Position numbers and translations under genes: made by a program. Positions 53,352 to 63,737 of a DNA stretch of 64,000 nt are shown in pieces. Source of the stretch: Zymoseptoria tritici IPO323 (Eukaryota > Ascomycota > Dothideomycetes > Mycosphaerellales > Mycosphaerellaceae); contig NC_018212.1 in NCBI RefSeq assembly GCF_000219625.1, forward strand, positions 2,374,501 to 2,438,500, given 5' to 3'. Under the pieces are notes generated by a model that saw only the letters and a program-made list of their open reading frames with translations, did no database searches and was not told where the DNA came from. Numbering within the stretch: position 1 is the first letter of the stretch; every line of letters starts with the position of its first letter.

Positions 53352-54516
53352 TTTGTAGGGGGCGATGCGCTGTGTCCGGATGGCACTGCTTCACTCCGAT
53401 AATGTTTTCTTGACGTGTTCCTGGATTGGGGACAATCCGCCTGATATCGAAGGAGACGGCTGCTGTAAAGAGGTGTTAGCAACCGCAGAGGATGCGCCGG
53501 ACCTGCGCAACGATGAACATACAATGCAGCAGTAGGTAGCAGCGTCGATTGCTTCAGACCGTGCTCTTGAAACAGAAAGTCCGTGGATGAGGAACTTCGT
53601 GTAAGTTGTTGGTCAAAGCAGAGTGCCTGGGCACAGTTGGAAAGCTTAACGCGCGCGTGCAGAAGCGGGTCCATTTCGGGCTAGCGTTTTGAAAAGTGAA
53701 TGTTCTCTATAATGGGCTAACTTGCTGTGAGAAGTGCAAGTTACGTCAAGTTCAGGATATGATGATGTGTATACCTTAGTCCAGGCAAGTCCAAGCGTCA
53801 CTTCTGCCGCCGCGAAGGCTGTTGTGCTGGAAACGGACAAAATAAAAGTCCCAAGCACGAAAGGCTACCTGTGCGAAGGAAGATCTGAGTTGCGACAGTG
53901 GGTAGACATGAAGAAACCGACAATACAAACATCGGCTCATTTAGAGGCATACCAGAACCGTCGGGATATTGCCTGTCTGTCCATACTTCTGCAATATTTG
54001 CTCTATGTTCAGCTTCATGATCTGGACGGTGCAGGTCTCCCGGCGCTTTCAAGGCTGAGGAAATGGGGGTCGATAGGTGAGGTCAGTGTCAAGACGTCGT
54101 CAAAATTTGGCACGCGAAGCGGACATTAAACTACAGTACTACTCACGACCGACCCTCAGTCCTGCTAGAACCAATGATGAAATAGCTGCACCATTGATTC
54201 AACATTCATAAAGCTCCGGTACCTGGCTGAGGATGAGGACCTTGTGATCTCTGCCTTCTACCATGCTGTGCGCTCGAATGAAGCCCGCGATGCGCTCCTG
54301 GCCATTTCATGAAGATCAGAGTCCACCGGCAGGATGCGTGCCCCAAACGAGCACCATCGCATTGCAAAGCTCGCTTAGTCCATGCAAGTCTGTTCTCTTC
54401 CGCCTGCTCAGTCGGACGTGTACGAGGCTCCACCTCCACCTCGCCGCAGTTTCCTTGCACAGCTCCGCTCCTGACCAGCAACGACCTCATGGTGTGCCCA
54501 GTATGTCTCGCCATAC
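53352..54516. other. Intergenic spacer
   Basis: ATAGGTGAGGTCAG, an instance of the motif seen through the main array, lies at 54073-54086. No gene seen; a 131-codon frame at 53734-54129 has no recognisable feature. Confidence 0.35.
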
Positions 54517-55524
54517 TCAGCCTGTCTTGTCGTCGAGATCTCCGCCGCCAATCCGAGTCCCTCCGTCAACACCTGTACCCTTGTGTTTCGCCCCTCGTTC
54601 CTCGCCCTTGACATCCGTAGTCCGCAATCCTCCATTTGTGCCCGCGCTACTGCCCTTCCCTCCCACCCACGCTAGCCTCCGATCGCGATGTCCATGCTCA
54701 TATCCCGCCGGGATGTACCTCGCCCAGTCTGTGCTCAACGGCAACATATCCCATAATCCGAAGTCTCGCTCCGGGACACCTTTCCAGTCCCTCTCCACGT
54801 CCAACCTCATCGTACAGAGGAGATCAGAACCCTGCCGATGATTGCCCAACGCCATGAGCGCCGCTCCCACACGTGCAATGGCGGCTTGGATGAAAGCGTC
54901 TTCACATCTCGCCAAGCCCAATATCCGTCGGTCGTACACTTTGAGGCCCAGAAGGGTAGTCACATCGACGGCCAGTACTCTCCAGCTGTCCCCACGGTGG
55001 GTGACGGTGATGCTGAGCGTTTTGACCGTATGCTCAAAATCTGGCTCGGGTGTATGAGGGAAGTAGCCAAAATTGAACGACATCTCGACTCGAAGCGTGC
55101 GGAACTTGCTGATGAATTCGTAGATGGGAGTATCCAAGCGCGCCTTGTTCCGGCTCCCCTTCCACTCCCTCGCGTACGCGACATGAAGCGTTTCGGGTCG
55201 GTTGTCAAAGTAGTTCTGGATTGTCGTTCGGGCGATTGGCTCCAATTGTCGTGAAGTGAGCTGGAGGTTGAGCACGGCTCGCACATTCAGTATGGTTTCG
55301 CGGTCGACGAATGAGTCGACATAATTAGGCTGGGTGTAGAATCCGTGGCCAGCGCACATTCGGACGGTCGTTGGTAGTGGGTATTCGGCAATCTTGAGGA
55401 GGATTTCGGTCGGGAGGGGAAGATCTTTCATCTTCTTCGATGCGAGGGCACCGGCCGTGACTTGCTTGCCTTGCGCCTTCATGTACTGACGGTGCATGAT
55501 GATGGCGAGGTAGTTTAGCGGCAT
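54517..55524 (-). CDS. F-box-like protein, minus-strand subfamily, with extended C-terminus
   Basis: 335 residues if translation starts at ATG 55524-55522; the next ATGs would shorten it slightly. Blocks are DLPLPTEILLKIAEYPLPTT with V-R-M, then V-L-N-L-Q-L-T-S-R-Q-L, FRTLRVEMSFNFGYFP, and the subfamily signature EHTVKTLSITVTHRGDSWRV...V-D-V-T-T-L-L-G-L-K-V-Y-D-R-R-I-L-G-L-A-R-C-E-D. After L-A-W-V-G-G the protein goes on about 45 residues in a G/T/K-rich low-complexity tail that the two relatives lack. The tail may be a readthrough of old spacer. The function is unknown; an F-box adaptor role is inferred. Confidence 0.7.
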   Translation of the reverse strand: MPLNYLAIIMHRQYMKAQGKQVTAGALASKKMKDLPLPTEILLKIAEYPLPTTVRMCAGHGFYTQPNYVDSFVDRETILNVRAVLNLQLTSRQLEPIARTTIQNYFDNRPETLHVAYAREWKGSRNKARLDTPIYEFISKFRTLRVEMSFNFGYFPHTPEPDFEHTVKTLSITVTHRGDSWRVLAVDVTTLLGLKVYDRRILGLARCEDAFIQAAIARVGAALMALGNHRQGSDLLCTMRLDVERDWKGVPERDFGLWDMLPLSTDWARYIPAGYEHGHRDRRLAWVGGKGSSAGTNGGLRTTDVKGEERGAKHKGTGVDGGTRIGGGDLDDKTG

Positions 55525-56109
55525 GATTGGCAAGGAGAAGTGTGATGAAGAAATGACGGAGAAGTGGAAATTCGGAGAAAGGACTTCGGGGAGACTTCGC
55601 CAAGCCAATTTTATACAGCTGTCATTGCCGCATGTATGCGCAAATAATTCCCGACGATAGCTAAACGACTAAAGCGAGTCAAACGTGAGGTAAAACTTAG
55701 GTCGTTCGTTAAGATGACTTTGTGGGCGTCTCTGCTAAGCTGAACATGAATTGTCAAGAACCTGATGCAAGGTCCCAGGCATTCTAGACGCCAACACCTC
55801 GTCCACGACTCGAAGCGCCGAGCAGGAGACGTTTGCTATGCAGACATCGTCGTGAGCGTAGCAAAAAATACAGATTGCTCACTCGCTGGTAGTCGGCGAC
55901 CAAGGTGTTCCAACCCAGTGTCCTCAGTTGGTGGTATGGACATCGACGGGGAATTGAGCAAGTCGAGCGTTCAGATTGTGTTTTTAAGCCATGCTTCGCA
56001 AGACAGAATAGACGACGGCGTGGCTGCACACGTGAACATCAACGAAGAGCAGCATTGGGCGCGTGAGAATGCCTACTCTTCCTGAGCGTTCCTGGAGGTG
56101 TGCCACACG
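55525..56109. other. Spacer, nothing recognised
   Basis: No gene supported. AACGTGAGGTAAA at 55683-55695 differs from the recurring motif at its end. Confidence 0.3.
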
Positions 56110-56595
56110 TCATTGATGTGGCGAATCATCCGCCGCTAAGCATGGCCAGTATCGTTTTGGCGGATGAGCGCGAAGATGCTTTGGATAGCGACTGGAGGCA
56201 ATTGCATCCTTGCGTGGCGAGATACTCTTACGCACACGACCACCCGAAGCCCAACCGTTGTTGGTAAATCCACGATGACCACGGCAAGTCGCAGTGGAGT
56301 ATGTGATCTCCTCCTCCTCCTCATTCCCTGCCGACACCTCGCTGAGACCCTGATTTGCGTTGAAGTCGCCGACCTCGTCATCCTCGAAGTCACCGTCGGC
56401 GCCAGTGGTTGCGCCCGAGGCGCCAAGATCCTTGTTGCGGGTGACTGAGGTGACGAGGCGTTCGTGGTTCGCTCGCGGCCGCCTGTCCTGAAGCCCAAGG
56501 TCAGAGGTGATCGCACCTTGTTCGGTTGCGGAGAATGGGAGAGCGGCGAAGTGGGTCTCGGCAACTCCATGGAGCGCGGAGTCTACGAAATGAAG
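56110..56595 (-). CDS. Possible exon of an unrecognised acidic protein
   Basis: The minus strand is open from 56595 to the TGA at 56112-56110. It encodes LHGVAETHFAALPFSATEQG, an acidic DGDFEDDEVGDFNANQG region, a five-glutamate run and a basic end with V-R-K-S-I-S-P-R-K. The only ATG in this frame gives 75 residues (from 56337), so an upstream exon is probable. Competing frames exist on both strands. I give it low confidence. Confidence 0.25.
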   Translation of the reverse strand, partial: LHFVDSALHGVAETHFAALPFSATEQGAITSDLGLQDRRPRANHERLVTSVTRNKDLGASGATTGADGDFEDDEVGDFNANQGLSEVSAGNEEEEEITYSTATCRGHRGFTNNGWASGGRVRKSISPRKDAIASSRYPKHLRAHPPKRYWPCLAADDSPHQ

Positions 56596-57039
56596 TCAGA
56601 GCGAGACTATTGCACGGGGAGTGGATGGTCGATGCTGCTGATGCCATGAAATACAGCTAGTTTGCTGAGGATCTCGCCCTACGAGAGGAAGCACTGAAAT
56701 ACGCCGTGGTATGTGTGGTGCTCATCTGTCACAAGCTGTGTTTGAAGCGTGATCTCGATCAATGGACGGTTGTCAGCGTCGTATTCACAGCGAGATCGTA
56801 ATCAATGGACGCAGCTCACCTCCTAGATCTGTTCTTCCTCATGATGTGCTTACATCTGCACCTGCCCACCTTGACATTGGCCTGGAGCAGGTTCCAGAGA
56901 TCGCGACGTGGACGCTGTAAGCATGATCTCCAGCCGAAGGCCGCCCCCTCAGAGCACGCGCTACTGAGAGGTGTCCCATGCGTACCCTTCGACCCTCTTC
57001 TTGTTGCAAGAGCTCGCAATGGAACTAGGCTGGCAGGTT

Positions 57040-57853
57040 TCACCCTATGGCCGAAGTCGTCCATTCGGTCCACTCCTTGCCGAGGCGATAGCATTCAAGG
57101 TCTTCTGTGAACGTGCTGACCTTTGCTCCCTCTTCCAATGCGGCGGCTGAACCTCTCTTTGCCAAATCATCGGCACAGTCGTTTCCGGCATTGCCGCTGT
57201 GCCCTTTCACCCATTGAAAGACCAGTTCGGCGCCGTGTAGACGGAGCGCCCGTACGCGATAGAGGAACATAAGACCCAGCCATTCGAACGCTCCGGACGG
57301 TGGGTTGATGAAGAAATCTCGGCACTCCTCCATAGCACTGACGCTATCGCAGTGCACGATGAGCTTGTTGAACGCGCCCGGATCGGCCACCAGCATGTCC
57401 ACGGCCCACGAGATCGCCTCGCAAATGCCTCGGATCTCAGCTCGGCTCACTGTGCAGCCCTTGCCGATACCTGTGAGATTGAAGGTCAGCTCCTTCAAGG
57501 CCGTGAGACGAGTATGTGACCATGTTTATGCTGATGTGACCATGGTGAGGCTGTGCATCTTGTGTTCTTTCTTCAACATACCAAAGCTTTTGCCCACCCA
57601 CCATCCATCCTGGAACCTTGCGATGCCGCTGCCACCCCACTTGGCGCGTTCCGTATCCCTGACGGATCCGTCTGCAATGTCAACATGTCAGCAATTGTGC
57701 TTGTCTACCCGGCGAGAAGATCAAACCTTGACAGTACTGACCGGTGTAAATGTCCATGGTCGAAATTTTAGTCCATGAAGCTGGGACAATGTCGACAAAT
57801 TCGACTTTCCCGTTGGCGTCGCGACGTGCTCGAATTTTGTCGCTAAAGGCCAT
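57040..57853 (-). CDS. RNase HI-like protein, three exons
   Basis: Reading the minus strand, exons 57853-57742, 57671-57582 and 57470-57040 encode 210 residues. Intron 1 is GTCAGT...GCTGACATG...TGCAG and splits the D of Y-T-D-G-S. Intron 2 is GTATGT...CTGAC...CACAG. Both are phase 1, and the joined frame is open. The core is MDIYTDGS (catalytic Asp), KWGGSGIARF, VSRAEIRGICEAISWAVD (Glu), LIVHCDSVSAME (Asp), and FQWVKGHSGNAGNDCADDLA, a textbook histidine loop plus last Asp. Of the three RNase H genes in the window it is nearest to canonical RNase HI. The intron positions differ from those at 40.3 kb, so it is an older, separate branch. Confidence 0.85.
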
Positions 57854-59285
57854 CTTGCGTGAAGATCAGCTTCTTCGCGGTAAGTGTTCGTCACTGGACC
57901 TAGACGGCGGAAGTATCGATGAATGTAAGCTGGAGAGCAGTAAACGTCGATATTCGGATTCGCGGTTTCGGTGAAGAAGCGGACAGGGTTGGAAGCTGGC
58001 GTCAACATGTCAACAGACGTGAAAGTCTTGGCGGTCTTTTGGATGTTTTGGATCTACGCCTGCTACGGCGACCTGCAACGACAAGGCTCTGGACGACGGC
58101 AACAAATTGACGGGCAACAGCCACGAGATGGATCGCAAGGAGCTGTATTCGATTTCTTGAAGCATGAGGACGAAGAACAAGCCGGAAGAACGAAGGATCA
58201 CTACAGTCTACCACGATCCTGCCTACCATTATCGCAAGCAACAGCGTAAGGCTTCTGGAGCGTGTCACTTTGTATCTTTGAAAATATCCCAGAACTGACA
58301 GTGACACACCCACTCTACAGGTCTTTCCAAGATCATGCTCAATATAATGCTCCCGGTATTGAACGCCCACGAAATAGTCTTCACGCACTTTGCACAGCTA
58401 TCCGCCATCCTGGTAAATGGCCAGAATCGCCGTACCATGTCTGGAACAGCTGGTCTCCATCCAGGGATGCATCTAATAGCACTCGGCAACGTTCAAAAGC
58501 CCTGATCTGATCTTATTAGCTAGCTGCAACGTTGAGATAACTGTGGCTCTTCGTCTCTCAACACACCTCTGGTTCTTCACATCCGCCTCGGGCCAAAGTG
58601 AGCATCTGTCTGCATGCTATGCAGCTCGAACATCAACACGAAGATTCTCGCATGTATGACGAAGCAATCCGAGCGACGGCGAAGCAACGGTGCTTTGTTC
58701 AGTAGACGTGCTTGGACGAAACAGTACAAGCGGTCTTTGTTTGGATGTATGCGAATGGCAACTGGAATGTGAAGTCACTACCGGGACAAAGCAAGCCATT
58801 GAAATACACAAACTTCGAAACCTGGCATCGCTTTTGTTCTTTACCATACATGTTTCTGTCGGACCTTTTAACTCCTCTGTGACAAGATCAAAGCTTCACG
58901 GCAGTTTCGCCATGATCCCGCTCTACCACGGGGAACGCCAAAGGCGTACAACTGAATGATAGCCTTGATCGGACCGGCCTCCATAGAAGTCGAACGCAAA
59001 CGAGATCCTGTGGCAGGTACTCTCTAAACTTCAGACTCCAGGCGGCCGTCGGAATTCGATGCTGCCCAGACCACCTACTCTTCGCCGGACGGAAGTTGAA
59101 CGCCAGCGCCGATCAGCTTGTCACGATCCAGGCTCTCCATATGCTCAAAGAGCTCTTCGTATCCTTTGCTCGTTACCGGGACATCCAGAAGAGTTCGCTG
59201 CCGACCTCCGCTCTGACACCTATACCTTCAGTCATCCTGGAAACGACCCTCCAGAGCCGTCGCTGATGGCTTGGTTGTCAGTGTC
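57854..59285. other. Intergenic spacer, possible small remnant
   Basis: No gene supported. At 59060-59270 two overlapping frames look mildly coding, one with QALHMLKELFVSFARYRDIQ, without a usable model. Confidence 0.3.
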
Positions 59286-60074
59286 CTAAGTTGACAGGTC
59301 ATCCGCCTCCGCCTGGCCATCTTTCCCACTATCGCCTTCTTGCTCCTTCTGTTTCAGTCCCTCACCCATGCTCTCCACTTCCACGGACTGGGTGGACTTC
59401 AAAATCGCCAGCACCAACTTCTCCATCTTCACCACCTTCACCGCCGGATTGAACTCCCCAAGATTGTACCCCATATCAATTTCCCACAACGCCTGTCCGA
59501 TCGGACTGTATCCCTGCCCCAACCGTCCCCTCGCCTGGCGCGACACGCGAATCTCCCTCACAAGCACCCTCACATCCTTTCGCACCTTCTCAAACACCCA
59601 CGGGTAGGTGCCGACTGCCTTCAACCACGACATCTTCAGACCCAACTCCAAACGAGTTCTTGGTCCCAGCATCCGCCCCGACACGATGGTCTCGACCACG
59701 GGCTTGTTGGCGTAGTGCGTGACGGCTTTGATGAAGTCGACGATGAGAGCGGTGGTGTGATCCTCTGAGTGCTCTTCTTCAACTTCGGTGAAGATGTTCC
59801 GATGGCGGTTTGGTGGAGAGACTTGTGGCTCCTCGAAGATGTCGTCGATGTCGTCTGTCGCGGCGGAGTCGGTTGTTTGCCAGGACGCGATGGACGCGTT
59901 GTCGCTGTCGTCGTCCTCTTCTTCGGGCTCGTCATCCGCTTCGATGCTGGTGCGCAGGCGGAGGTTGAGGATCGCTTGAGCGACTTCGGCTGTCTTCATC
60001 AATGCGGCTCGGGCTGGTGAGAAGCCGACGAATACTCCGGAGGCGTACATCGGGCTATCGGTGAGTGAAGACAT
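59286..60074 (-). CDS. Hypothetical protein with acidic middle
   Basis: 262 residues, start at ATG 60074-60072. A short leader is followed by a helix (A-A-L-M-K-T-A-E-V-A-Q-A-I-L-N-L-R-L), then a strongly acidic tract (DDEPEEEDDDSDNASIASWQ) and T-D-D-I-D-D-I-F-E-E. The second half looks folded, with LIVDFIKAVTHYANKPVVET, LGLKMSWLKAVGTYPWVFEK, the basic V-R-K-D-V-R-V-L-V-R-E-I-R-V-S-R-Q-A, and a final amphipathic helix before a charged tail. There are no array-family motifs. It is transcribed divergently from the next gene, 290 bp away, so the two may share a promoter region. I do not recognise the family. Confidence 0.65.
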   Translation of the reverse strand: MSSLTDSPMYASGVFVGFSPARAALMKTAEVAQAILNLRLRTSIEADDEPEEEDDDSDNASIASWQTTDSAATDDIDDIFEEPQVSPPNRHRNIFTEVEEEHSEDHTTALIVDFIKAVTHYANKPVVETIVSGRMLGPRTRLELGLKMSWLKAVGTYPWVFEKVRKDVRVLVREIRVSRQARGRLGQGYSPIGQALWEIDMGYNLGEFNPAVKVVKMEKLVLAILKSTQSVEVESMGEGLKQKEQEGDSGKDGQAEADDLST

Positions 60075-60215
60075 GGCTGCGGAGGACGTACGCAGGGCTG
60101 CAACGACTAAGGAAGGAGTCGTTGTTGGTCCACAGGTGATTGAGAAGTTCTGGCGGCAGATTGTCGAGATCGCGCTAGCCCAATCACATGCAAATTGGAG
60201 ATTACGAACGCGAAC

Positions 60216-60273
60216 GTGCGCGCAAACCTTATTCTCCTGGGCCTCTCACCTTCCAACCCGAACGGATATATAT
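60216..60273 (+). promoter_or_regulatory. Promoter module of the third F-box subfamily, copy 1
   Basis: GTGCGCGCAAACCTTA is followed about 35-45 bp later by ATATATATG. The same order is seen at 62037 and 63597. Its TATA-like stretch lies about 95 bp before the ATG of a pseudogene. Confidence 0.55.
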
Positions 60274-60364
60274 GCATTATCCCTTCCCCTCAATAAATCC
60301 TATCTCTTTTCCTCACCAACCTACGACCTCCCCAACACGTTTGAGGCTATCAAGTTTCCTCAAG

Positions 60365-61087
60365 ATGGCTTCTTCAACATCCACACCCGCCGTCCTCGAC
60401 ACCACCGAGCTGCTCGAAGCCGTCATTCTTCATCTCAAGACCTTCGACATCGTCTAAGCGAAGCTCGTTAACCGCAACTTCTACAACACAATCTCCAAGT
60501 CCTCAGCCATCACCCACGAATTGCTGTTCCCCACCACGCTTCCCGGCCTCGTTCCATTCGTTCCCAACCCGATCGGAACCCACGAGTTCTTCATCCCTGA
60601 TCAGGAACAAAAGCAGATGATCAACCGCTACGACCATGGATGCCTCCACTACGCGCCAGCGACCTCCGGCAAATACGAGCTATTCTGGCACTTGAAGTTG
60701 CAAAATCCCATTCCGACTGTCATCGTCCCGCTCAGTGCGATCCAGCAGAACAGGGTCCTGTTCCCGAAGGAGGTTTCAACTCGCATCAACGTCACCAATT
60801 GGGCCGCTATGAGCGACGAGGGTGTCAGGAAGCAGATGTGCACCAAGTTTTCTATCACCGTCAAGGCAAGCCGCCTCAACGAACTCCTCGGCCTGATCGA
60901 GAAGCTTGGCAAGGCGTTTCAGAACGCATCGCGGACAGTGCTTCTTGAGACCCAGGCGTCGGGAGATTGGAAGCGTTTGCTCACTTACCACGAGAAGGAG
61001 ATGCTCTTTGAGGATGGTGGGCTCGAGGTCGGCTTCGGGTATTGGTGGATGGCACTCAACAACGAGTACCCCTATCCCGACATTTGA
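60365..61087 (+). pseudogene. F-box gene interrupted by a single nonsense codon
   Basis: The frame from ATG 60365 encodes TTELLEAVILHLKTFDIV and then TAA at 60455-60457. It continues open as AKLVNRNFYNTISKSSAITH to 61087. The join falls in the F-box, where the intact relative at 62.2 kb has D-Q-I-L-Q-A-K-L-L-S, so a CAA (Gln) to TAA change is the simplest explanation. CpA-to-TpA is also what RIP would cause. The remainder matches the relative closely: FVPNPIGTHEFFIPDQEQ, LHYAPATSG, V-T-N-W, FSITVKASRLNELLGLIEKLG and LEVGFGYWWMALNNEY. Without the stop it would encode 240 residues. The promoter module upstream is preserved. Confidence 0.8.
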
Positions 61088-62036
61088 GCGTGCATTGTCG
61101 AAAGCAAGTGTCTGTACTTCGGACACACTGAACATTCGCAATGAAGCGTGATTCGGGCTGCACGATCAGCGAGTGGAGATAGAGGAGATGGGCAGGCTTG
61201 ACGGGCATGGTCTGTCCTTGCTTCTTCCCGATCCTGCTTTGTCTTTCATCCACGGCACGACGCTAGTTTCTGCTTTTATGTGGCCATTCGAAACAATTGC
61301 GAATGAACTCGTTTTGGAAAATGGCTGCAATAATGTTGCTCACTCGCGTTGCTTTTCCTGCCTTCACCTACGCTATGATCATTTAGGATCGGCACCAAAA
61401 GTACTTTAGCAAGTGAACAATACATCCTATACTACATCTTTGCTGTACGGTAATCCCTTCCCGCCACTAGCAACATTAAATTGAACTTGTCTTCGTCGCG
61501 GGGGTCGCATGGTATGCGTCTCTCTCAGCACGAATTGTGAGTATGTAAGTGCGACCAGATCGTTCCTAGCATGCCAGTCCGAACTCGCTATGCAAGTCGA
61601 TGCACACGACGACCCGACGCACTGTTGAGAGTGGTAAAAAGCACGTGGCTGCTTGTTTGATGCACCGTTTGGTGCATAGTTTGACACTTGTTTGGTGTCT
61701 GGTTTGTCATTTGCTAGATCAGTCCTTTGTATGGTGTGTGGTCATATACCACGCTCAGTACCATAGATCTATCAATCAGAGTTTATAACTTCATTCTTCA
61801 TGCACGGAACTTGCGTCAAGCCCAGCACTACACCCAGCGAGCCATGCGTTATACACAACATACACAAGCCGTTATTGGCCCCATCTTACATCGTTATGGT
61901 CCCTCACGGCCAGTCCGTGCCGGTGGACACTCCATTCACTCGCATTGCGATCGACTTCTGCAAGACTCGCAGGTGATAGGGACATTTTGCCATCTGATTG
62001 TCGTTGAACCACAGTTTGGGCCGCGTGTGCAAAGGT
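61088..62036. other. Intergenic spacer
   Basis: No gene seen. Bases 61630-61720 have a loose GTTTGGTGCATAGTTTG / TTGTTTGGTGTCTGG repeat. Confidence 0.35.
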
Positions 62037-62096
62037 GTGCTCAAACCTTATTTTTGACCCACTCACTTCCTCTCGCCGACGACTATATGAGTTACA
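62037..62096 (+). promoter_or_regulatory. Promoter module of the third F-box subfamily, copy 2
   Basis: GTGCTCAAACCTTA at 62037-62050 and CTATATGAGTTACA at 62083-62096. TATA lies about 90 bp before the start codon. Confidence 0.7.
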
Positions 62097-62173
62097 CCTC
62101 TTCCCTTTACTTCTTATCTCTTCCCTCCACCATCCACCAGCAACCGTTTCACGCAACAGGCCAACTTCCACTC

Positions 62174-63106
62174 ATGATGGACTCATGCTCTGTCACTTCG
62201 CGCGAGGTCTCAGTCACCAGCATTCAACTCACCTCCGAAAACCAACACTTCCCTCCAATCGATGAACCCACCCTCGCGACGGACAATTTTCTCCTCAACA
62301 TGACCGACCTCGCCCGCACGGTGGACGAACTCCTTCCCTTGTTTAATGAGAGACCCGCCACCAATACTGTCCTCGGAATCCCAGAGCTCAAGGAACACAT
62401 CATCCTGCAACTCTCCACCGACCAGATTCTGCAAGCAAAACTTCTCTCACGCGCCACGAAGGAGCTCATCGAGACCTCTCCGCTCATCACTCTGCAAACC
62501 ATCTTTCCAGCACAGACCACCGCATCTACTCCGTTCGTGCCAAACATCATGGGCACCAACGAGTTCTTCATTACGGATGAAGAGCAATTTCAGATTATCA
62601 CCCCTTCACCAACGCGTTCGCTGCACTACGCGCCATCTGCCGACGTGCCAGGCACCATGCAGGCATTCTACCACCTTCACCGCGAGTACGATGAACCAAC
62701 CCTACTCCCGCCACTCACCAAAGGCCAAATGCAAACCACCCTTTTCCGGTACAACCCATCCACCCGCGTCACCGTCACGAACTGGAAACCGCTCTCCACC
62801 AAGATCTGCGTCGGCTGGACCAATTTTACTATCCACGTCAAGTCCTGCCGCGTCGTCGACTTGGTGGCATTGGTGGAGAAACTCGGTGCAATTCTCGCCA
62901 CCATGCCCGAGACCGAGGTCAAGAAGGCTCTGGCTGGCGGCGACTGGCTTGAGGGAATCAAGGAGCACCAGCTCGAGCTCCATAGCTGGGGCAAGCATCT
63001 GACTGAGGAGGAGAAGGCGGTGCTGGTGGAGGATTCAGAGCTGGAAGTCGGGTTCGAGGGATGGTGGTATCCTATGAGACGCGAATACTACGGCTTTGAT
63101 TTCTAG
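62174..63106 (+). CDS. F-box protein, third subfamily
   Basis: 310 residues from ATG 62174 (a second ATG follows at once). A 65-residue polar leader is followed by IPELKEHIILQLSTDQILQA with K-L-L-S-R-A-T-K-E-L-I-E-T-S, a conventional F-box, and S-P-L-I-T-L-Q-T-I-F-P. Next come FVPNIMGTNEFFITDEEQ, a conserved segment of this subfamily, LHYAPSADVPG, V-T-V-T-N-W-K-P-L, FTIHVKSCRVVDLVALVEKL, and the C-terminal LEVGFEGWWYPMRREYYGF. It is the intact member between a nonsense copy and a truncated-by-window copy. F-box proteins recruit substrates to SCF ubiquitin ligases. The much longer frame opened upstream lacks support. Confidence 0.85.
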   Translation: MMDSCSVTSREVSVTSIQLTSENQHFPPIDEPTLATDNFLLNMTDLARTVDELLPLFNERPATNTVLGIPELKEHIILQLSTDQILQAKLLSRATKELIETSPLITLQTIFPAQTTASTPFVPNIMGTNEFFITDEEQFQIITPSPTRSLHYAPSADVPGTMQAFYHLHREYDEPTLLPPLTKGQMQTTLFRYNPSTRVTVTNWKPLSTKICVGWTNFTIHVKSCRVVDLVALVEKLGAILATMPETEVKKALAGGDWLEGIKEHQLELHSWGKHLTEEEKAVLVEDSELEVGFEGWWYPMRREYYGFDF

Positions 63107-63596
63107 GTCAAGCTGCAAGAGAGTAGGAACCGGGAGTCTTTCAGGCTGCAGTTTGTGCCAGGATTAACTTGCGGAGATACCCAAAACGGGTTGAGAAGCA
63201 GGACTTGCAACTGAGGCCAAGAGCTTGGCTCAGGCAAAGTACGACCACAGCGTTGCTTTTTTTGTCTTGCTTCACCATGCGGCCAGAGCGGAGCGATCTC
63301 TTCTGAAAAACCTGCGGGCGGACGGGGAATGAGTCCTGTATTGCTTTTCTGCGTTGCTTTCTTGCTTCGAGTCACCCTCCGAGCCATGCTAGACGCAGGC
63401 TTAAGTCTCACACCAAAAGTACTGCATCAATCAACAGAAGAGATAAATGTCGCTTCAAGGTCCAGAACCGTTCCAGGCAGCCAGGATTATTACTGCGGAT
63501 GATTTACAAGCTCATTCACTCGCGTTGACGTCAATCCGCACAGGATTCTGGATCTGATTGTGGGAAAGCCGCTCGCTCCATCACATGGGAAAAGAT
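63107..63596. other. Intergenic spacer
   Basis: No gene seen. Confidence 0.35.
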
Positions 63597-63655
63597 GTGC
63601 TCAAACCTTAATATGGATGCACCAAGTTCCGTCGCCAGAGCCTATATAAGTTACA
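63597..63655 (+). promoter_or_regulatory. Promoter module of the third F-box subfamily, copy 3
   Basis: GTGCTCAAACCTTA at 63597-63610 and CTATATAAGTTACA at 63642-63655, with the same spacing (46 and 45 bp start to start) as copy 2. TATA lies about 95 bp before the start codon. Confidence 0.75.
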
Positions 63656-63737
63656 GCCCCTCTCACATTCTTAGCCTTCTTCCCTTCATCGACCAGCACT
63701 CCGTTAACCCTAAGAGAAGGAGAAGGCCACATTCGCC

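Noticed and set aside
61630..61720. GTTTGGTG repeats
   Set aside because: Too short and irregular to call a repeat element.
61727..62173. N-terminal extension of the 62.2-kb F-box protein to 459 residues
   Set aside because: It would translate through the promoter module and TATA box shared with the neighbours.
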